Assembly: GCA_910579735.1 (NCBI GenBank)
Contig: CAJTUZ010000005.1
Span: 1-64,000 of the forward strand
From: an uncultured Lachnospiraceae bacterium
GTDB lineage: Bacteria; Bacillota; Clostridia; Lachnospirales; Lachnospiraceae
Direction of reading: 5' to 3'
DNA length: 64,000 nt
In this document: in pieces, positions 59,075 to 64,000 of the stretch
How the letters are laid out: each line of letters starts with the position of its first letter
Numbering within the stretch: the stretch's first letter is position 1
Position numbers and translations under genes: made by a program
The notes under the pieces: generated by a model
The model's database searches: none
Seen by the model: the letters and a program-made list of their open reading frames with translations, nothing else
Told to the model about the DNA's origin: nothing

Positions 59075-60370
59075 ATGGCAGATGAGAAGATAGCAATACA
59101 GGTCAAAAATCTGGATAAAGTTTATAAATTGTATGATAAACCATCCGACCGGTTAAAAGAAACGCTGGGACTGGGGAGAAAGAAAAGGCACAGGGAGCAT
59201 CATGCCTTAAAGGACATCAACTTGACGATCCGTCAGGGGGAAACGGTAGGGATTATCGGGACAAACGGTTCCGGTAAATCCACGATTCTGAAGATTATTA
59301 CCGGCGTCCTGAATCCAAGCGGCGGAGAAGTGATCGTCAACGGGCGTATTTCCGCGCTTTTGGAACTCGGTGCAGGCTTTAATATGGAATATAACGGGAT
59401 CGAGAATATCTACTTAAACGGAACGATGATAGGATTTACGCAGAAAGAGATCGAGGAGAAAATGAGCGATATTCTGGAATTTGCGGATATCGGAGAATAT
59501 GTGCATCAACCGGTCAAAACGTATTCAAGCGGTATGTTTGTCCGGCTTGCTTTTGCCGTAGCGATCAATATTGAACCGGAGATTCTGATCGTAGATGAGG
59601 CGCTTTCTGTCGGAGACGTTTTCTTCCAGGCCAAATGCTATCATAAATTCGAAGAGTTCAAACAAATGGGCAAGACGATTCTTTTCGTCAGCCATGATCT
59701 GAGCAGCATCAGCAAATACTGCGACAGAGTCATGCTGTTAAATCAGGGCGTGAAACTCGGTGAGGGAAAACCGAAAGAAATGATAGATACTTACAAACGG
59801 GTGTTGGTGGGACAATATACGGTGGAGGATGCACAGGAGCCGGAAGGTACAGAACTTCTGGAGGACGAGCAGATTCGCGCACTGGCCGGAAGCGGCGGTA
59901 AGAATTCGGCGCCGGCGAATGTGAACCCCGAACTTTTAGAATACGGTTCTAAGAAAGCGCTGATCACGGAATACTATATAACGGACGAAAAAGGGACGAA
60001 GACCTCGGCGATCTTAAAAGGGAGCGATTTTCACATTCATATGAAGGTCGATATGGCAGAGGATATCGCGGCGCCTGTTTTTGCCTTTACGATTAAGAAT
60101 ATCAAGGGAACCGAGATTACCGGTACGAACACAATGTTTGAGAAAGCCTTTTTGGAATCGGTAAAAGCGGGTGAGACAAAAGAGATCGTATTTACGCAGG
60201 AGATGAACTTACAGGGGGGCGAATATCTGCTTTCGCTCGGCGTGACGGGATACGAAGGAGATGATTTCACCGTTTACCACAGACTCTACGACGTCCTGAA
60301 TCTGACAGTCATATCCGACAAGAATACAGTCGGCTTCTATGATATGAATTCAAAGATAGAGATCTATTAG
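59075..60370 (+). CDS. ABC transporter ATP-binding protein for polysaccharide export (Wzt-like)
   Basis: A 431-residue ATPase. Walker A is GTNGSGKST near residue 60, the signature is YSSGMFVRLAFAVA and Walker B is ILIVDEALSVGD. A C-terminal domain from about residue 290 has the beta-sandwich pattern of Wzt carbohydrate-recognition domains, which bind the modified chain end of the polymer. That fits with the next gene, which encodes a methyltransferase/kinase-like protein that could cap chains. GGAG lies nine bases before the ATG. Confidence 0.95.
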   Translation: MADEKIAIQVKNLDKVYKLYDKPSDRLKETLGLGRKKRHREHHALKDINLTIRQGETVGIIGTNGSGKSTILKIITGVLNPSGGEVIVNGRISALLELGAGFNMEYNGIENIYLNGTMIGFTQKEIEEKMSDILEFADIGEYVHQPVKTYSSGMFVRLAFAVAINIEPEILIVDEALSVGDVFFQAKCYHKFEEFKQMGKTILFVSHDLSSISKYCDRVMLLNQGVKLGEGKPKEMIDTYKRVLVGQYTVEDAQEPEGTELLEDEQIRALAGSGGKNSAPANVNPELLEYGSKKALITEYYITDEKGTKTSAILKGSDFHIHMKVDMAEDIAAPVFAFTIKNIKGTEITGTNTMFEKAFLESVKAGETKEIVFTQEMNLQGGEYLLSLGVTGYEGDDFTVYHRLYDVLNLTVISDKNTVGFYDMNSKIEIY

Positions 60371-60455
60371 AACCGCGTTGCTCGAAGAATGGGACAGAAG
60401 CGTGTTTTGCAAAAAAGAGCGGGTAAAATATAAAAGGGTTATAAAAAGGTGATAT

Positions 60456-62723
60456 ATGGACAATTCTAACTATAATTCCAACGATATAGAAGAAATCGGA
60501 AAGATCAAACTGAATCTGGCGCATTATCCGGGAGAAGATTTCTACTGTGATGGCGAGATAGAAGACGAGCTGCTGCAGATTACGAGAAATTACTCGCAGG
60601 TAGAATATCCGCGCATCATAGAGGGAAAAAAGCGCTGGGAGATTCTCTACCATTTATCGCCGCTTAGGGAAAATATTGTAGAATGGCTGCCGATCGACAA
60701 ATCGATGAAGGTACTGGAGATCGGTTCCGGCTGCGGTGCGGTCACAGGAGCGTTTGCGAAGAAAGCGGGCGAGGTGACCTGTATCGATCTGTCCAAAAAA
60801 AGAAGCATGATCAATGCCTACAGGCATATGGACTGTGATAACGTGACCATTCATGTCGGAAATTTTCAGGATATCGAGCCAGATCTTCCCTGCGATTATG
60901 ATTATATCTGCCTGATCGGTGTCTTTGAATACGGACAGGCTTATATTGCATCCGATACGCCTTATGAAGATTTCCTGCGCATTATCGGAAAACACAGAAA
61001 AAAGGGCGGTCATATTGCCATAGCCATAGAAAATAAACTGGGACTGAAATATTGGGCAGGCTGCAAGGAGGACCATTTGGGAACATGGTTCGAGGGCCTG
61101 GAAGATTATCCGAAAGGCGGCGTTGTCAGGACTTTTACGAAGGATGGCCTTGTAAAAATAGCCAGAACATGCGGTTTTTCGGATATTTCCATGTATTATC
61201 CGTATCCTGATTATAAATTCATGACGACCCTTTATTCAGACGAACGGCTGCCTAATCAGGGCGAGCTTTCTGCCAATCTGCGCAACTTTGACAGAGAGAG
61301 ACTGCAGCTGTTCGATGAAAAATCCGTCTATGATATGTTGTTGAAAGAAGGGCAGTTTCCGCTGTTCTCCAATTCTTATATGATGATACTCGGAGAAGCG
61401 CCGGCAGTAAAATATGTGAAATATTCCAACGACAGGGCGGACGCATTCAAAATAAAAACGCTGCTCATCTGTCGTGATCATAACGGGGAAAAAGTGAAAC
61501 AAATAGAAAAACATGCGTTATCGGAAGGCGCAGAAGCACATATCCAGAATATTTATGATGCTGGTGTGAACCTTTCGAACCGTTTTGCAGGCGGCAGACT
61601 GAAGATCAATCGCTGTATGCTGCCTGCGCGGTCAGAACAGAAGAACCCGATGCAGCAGGAAAATGCCCGTGCCGTTTTGGAATATCTGGAGGGAACGACA
61701 CTGGAAGAACTGCTGGACGACTGCCTGGAACGAAATGATATGGATAAATTTCATTCGTTATTTGACGAGTATCTGAAGGCGGTTTCTTATCATGAAGATA
61801 TGCCTGTTACCGACTATGACCTGATATTTGCCAATATCCTTGTGACCAAAGATGGGGAGTGGCATGTGATCGATTATGAGTGGACGTTTGCAAAACAGGT
61901 GGAATCTAAAGAGATTGCCTTCCGTGCAATCTACTGTTATTTATTGGAAAACGAAAAACGTAATAAATTAAATTTAGATTCTATTTTACAGAAACTGGAT
62001 ATATCGGAATTGGAGGCGGAACAGTACAGACATCAGGAAATGCGTTTTCAGAAATACGTGACCGGCAAAAGAATGTCTATGGCTGAAATCCGGGACGCGA
62101 TCGGTGCGCCTGTCTATACTCTGGCGGATCTGCCGCTTGCCTCTCCTGCCGGTAAATGGAAGGAGAAAGTACAGATCTACGAAGATTCCGGCGAAGGGTT
62201 TTCGGAGGAACATTCCTATTATCCGGAAGGAGACTCCCTGACAGAAGACGCTTCCGGAAAATGCATCTTACGGCTTGCCGTGAAAGAAGGGCGAAAGGCG
62301 GTACGGATAGACCCGTGCAGCGATTACTGCATCGTATATATCGAACAGATCAAATGGAACGATACGCTGCTGTTTAGTGTATCTGCGGACGATCAGGATA
62401 CGGCGGGAAAGAACGGCATATGGGGCAGAGGCGGCGTGCGGACGGAACATATGCGTACAAGAGATGTTCTGCGTACAAAAGGCGGCCTGCGAATAAAAGA
62501 CAGTGCGTGCATAAGGATAGCGGACTGCATATCGTTAAACGGTACGGCAGCGGGAGCGTGCACATATGCATTTGCCACCGAGGATCCGAATATTACCGTG
62601 GAGCTGTCGGAATTGACACATCAGGCGGAAAATCTGCTGCAGGTGACGATGCAGATAACAAGGATGCCGAAGGATACCATTAGTCATATGACCGGTCATA
62701 TGCATAAGAGAGGACTGTTTTAG
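60456..62723 (+). CDS. Methyltransferase/kinase-like fusion, possible chain-end modifying enzyme
   Basis: A 755-residue multidomain protein. Residues about 55-280 form a class I SAM methyltransferase with the glycine motif LEIGSGCGAVTG near residue 83. Residues about 290-530 look like an aminoglycoside-phosphotransferase-type kinase, with DYDLIFANILV near 450 and the Mg-binding VIDYEWTF after it. The C-terminal 170 residues are beta-rich and contain a repetitive Arg/Thr/Gly stretch near 660-690. In Wzm/Wzt systems of the O9 type, a kinase and methyltransferase cap the growing glycan and set chain length. The position here suits that role, but it is inferred. Confidence 0.75.
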   Translation: MDNSNYNSNDIEEIGKIKLNLAHYPGEDFYCDGEIEDELLQITRNYSQVEYPRIIEGKKRWEILYHLSPLRENIVEWLPIDKSMKVLEIGSGCGAVTGAFAKKAGEVTCIDLSKKRSMINAYRHMDCDNVTIHVGNFQDIEPDLPCDYDYICLIGVFEYGQAYIASDTPYEDFLRIIGKHRKKGGHIAIAIENKLGLKYWAGCKEDHLGTWFEGLEDYPKGGVVRTFTKDGLVKIARTCGFSDISMYYPYPDYKFMTTLYSDERLPNQGELSANLRNFDRERLQLFDEKSVYDMLLKEGQFPLFSNSYMMILGEAPAVKYVKYSNDRADAFKIKTLLICRDHNGEKVKQIEKHALSEGAEAHIQNIYDAGVNLSNRFAGGRLKINRCMLPARSEQKNPMQQENARAVLEYLEGTTLEELLDDCLERNDMDKFHSLFDEYLKAVSYHEDMPVTDYDLIFANILVTKDGEWHVIDYEWTFAKQVESKEIAFRAIYCYLLENEKRNKLNLDSILQKLDISELEAEQYRHQEMRFQKYVTGKRMSMAEIRDAIGAPVYTLADLPLASPAGKWKEKVQIYEDSGEGFSEEHSYYPEGDSLTEDASGKCILRLAVKEGRKAVRIDPCSDYCIVYIEQIKWNDTLLFSVSADDQDTAGKNGIWGRGGVRTEHMRTRDVLRTKGGLRIKDSACIRIADCISLNGTAAGACTYAFATEDPNITVELSELTHQAENLLQVTMQITRMPKDTISHMTGHMHKRGLF

Positions 62724-62726
62724 GAT

Positions 62727-64000
62727 ATGAATGAGAAATCGGTGTCATACGATTGGGAGGCTTACTACAGGGCGGCCTACGAGAAAGAAAAAAAACAAAA
62801 TACAGTGACTGCCGGAAAAATAGCAGATGCGGAAGCCAGGCAGGAGGATGCTGTACTGAAACTGGAGCGTATCCATAATAATGCTTTCTGGAAGCTCTCT
62901 GCGCCGGTGCGCAAATGCTATCATGCGCTTGCAGCCCGTAAAGCGAAGGCAGAAGCGGATACGGAAACCGCCGCGGCTTTGGCAGAAGGGATAACAGCTG
63001 ATTTCTCAAACGGAAAGATACCTTCCGGTATGTGTATAACAGAAGGAAATATAGAAATAACGAATGATATTGAAACCTTGAAGCAAATGAAACCATATCA
63101 CCGGGAATATGCTAAAGAAGTTTTCAGGCAGAAGCATCCGTATCTGCAGTGGATCGCGCTGCATGAAAAAGAAGGGATGCCCGAGAATGAGAAAGCAGGT
63201 CAAAATGCCGAAAATGCCGGAAAAGATACTGCTGCGGCGGAGGCCGGAATGTTTGTCGACGGCATTCGGCAGATCGATATAGCAGGCACGGATTTATGTA
63301 TTATAGCCTGCGGAAACGGCATCATCAGTGTAAAAACATGTGAAAAAGTTAAAACATGGTTTGACAATAATGAGAATAACAACTGTATTTTTACTTATTC
63401 GGATGAAGATTATTATTGGGAGAACCTTTCAGGCAGGATGCATCCCTGGTTTAAGCCTGACTGGTCACCGGATACGCTGCTGTCTTTCTGTTATGCCGGG
63501 CATATGATTATCGTGCGGAAATCACTGTGCGGGCCGCTTTGCGAAGAATTTCCAACAACGGACAGTCTGCGGACGGACAATCATGCGGACGCCTGTGCCG
63601 CGGCTTTCTATCACTTATGTCTGCGCCTTGAAGAATGTGCTCTGGAAGGTCATTATACGATCGGACATATACAGGAGGTATTGTTTCATAATCGCTATGA
63701 AGCAGATGAAAGGACCCGAAGAGAGCTTGTTAAGGCCGGTAAAGAGGGCAGGGACGTTCTGGAAATGGTCGAGTCGCTGTTAGAAAAAGAACTGGAACAG
63801 GGACGCGGTATGCCGGGCGCCGGTGCATCCTGTCTGTCTGTCAGAGAAGCCGCTTTGCAAAGAAGGGGAATAGCAGCGCATTTTGAGACGGGGCAGTATC
63901 CCGGCATATACCATGTCGTTTACGAGATGCCTCAAAGGAGCATGATATCGGTCATCATCCCGTCGAAAGATCATCCCGATGTACTGGAAAAATGTTTATC
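62727..64000 (+). CDS. GT2 family glycosyltransferase, cut by the window edge
   Basis: The frame from ATG 62727 stays open for 424 codons to the end of the window with no stop. The N-terminus has a charged helix (YDWEAYYRAAYEKEKK). FTYSDEDYYWEN and WFKPDWSPDTLLSF around residues 220-250, followed by GHMIIVRKSL, are typical of the degenerate first GT2 domain of rhamnan-type synthases. Near the edge a canonical GT2 domain begins (SVIIPSKDHPDVLEKCL). It is therefore probably a two-domain chain-building glycosyltransferase for the exported polymer. GGAT precedes the ATG, three bases after the previous stop. Confidence 0.85.
   Translation, partial: MNEKSVSYDWEAYYRAAYEKEKKQNTVTAGKIADAEARQEDAVLKLERIHNNAFWKLSAPVRKCYHALAARKAKAEADTETAAALAEGITADFSNGKIPSGMCITEGNIEITNDIETLKQMKPYHREYAKEVFRQKHPYLQWIALHEKEGMPENEKAGQNAENAGKDTAAAEAGMFVDGIRQIDIAGTDLCIIACGNGIISVKTCEKVKTWFDNNENNNCIFTYSDEDYYWENLSGRMHPWFKPDWSPDTLLSFCYAGHMIIVRKSLCGPLCEEFPTTDSLRTDNHADACAAAFYHLCLRLEECALEGHYTIGHIQEVLFHNRYEADERTRRELVKAGKEGRDVLEMVESLLEKELEQGRGMPGAGASCLSVREAALQRRGIAAHFETGQYPGIYHVVYEMPQRSMISVIIPSKDHPDVLEKCL

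Overview
The window looks like a chromosomal segment of a Gram-positive, low-to-mid GC anaerobe of the class Clostridia, most likely a Lachnospiraceae gut commensal. This is inferred from family content: an agr-like peptide signalling locus, LytTR regulators with GHKL kinases, the AmmeMemoRadiSam gene pair, a group II ECF transporter, DUF6044/DUF6077-type membrane proteins, and a rhamnan-type cell-surface polysaccharide cluster with GH25 muramidases. Ribosome binding sites are of the AGGAGG type and promoters look sigma-70-like. No rRNA, tRNA, CRISPR array, transposase or prophage gene was seen.

Region 1-7.0 kb: an AT-rich left edge with a doubtful small ORF, then upp (uracil phosphoribosyltransferase). 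Facing it is an unusual minus-strand operon: possibly a small protein, then a 78-nt perfect-armed hairpin, a 1193-residue protein with an HExxH motif, and a translationally coupled FRG-domain protein. Its function is unknown. It has the look of an accessory (defence-like or toxin-like) module and is the best candidate here for something undescribed.

Region 7.0-15.1 kb: a minus-strand operon encodes a complete ECF transporter (S component, fused double ATPase, EcfT) and an M20 dipeptidase. A SAM hydrolase gene follows on the same strand, after a 191-bp fold-back element. Divergent from it are the AmmeMemoRadiSam A/dioxygenase fusion and its radical SAM enzyme. The two divergent promoters each carry a TATGTT/AACATA palindrome.

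Region 15.1-22.1 kb: a regulatory island. It holds two XRE paralogues, two LytTR response regulators, a membrane GHKL kinase, a Phd/YefM-RelE/ParE toxin-antitoxin pair, AgrB with a very small overlapping AgrD-like peptide (serine in place of the usual ring cysteine), and a soluble GHKL kinase. A TTGTAA/TTACAA motif recurs in the control regions of this island and also upstream of the FRG operon.

Region 22.1-50 kb: a surface-polysaccharide and acylation region. It contains glycosyltransferases, UDP-glucose dehydrogenase and UDP-glucuronate 4-epimerase (making UDP-GalA), three MBOAT acyltransferases, five SGNH-type proteins (one lacking the canonical serine), an acyl carrier protein, a VOC protein, GtrA, large multi-pass membrane proteins, a radical SAM/SPASM enzyme and an FAD oxidoreductase. 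Many genes face each other and are separated by hairpins, which suggests assembly from modules.

Region 50-64 kb: a co-directional cluster with a giant membrane-anchored GH25 protein (very acidic Tyr-rich cytosolic N-terminus, Gly-rich linker, four Ig-like repeats), rfbB, rfbA, a second anchored GH25 protein, rfbC, a Wzm/Wzt-type ABC exporter, a methyltransferase/kinase-like fusion, and a GT2 glycosyltransferase cut by the right edge. Together these point to synthesis, capping and ABC export of a rhamnose-containing wall polymer, coupled to peptidoglycan cleavage.
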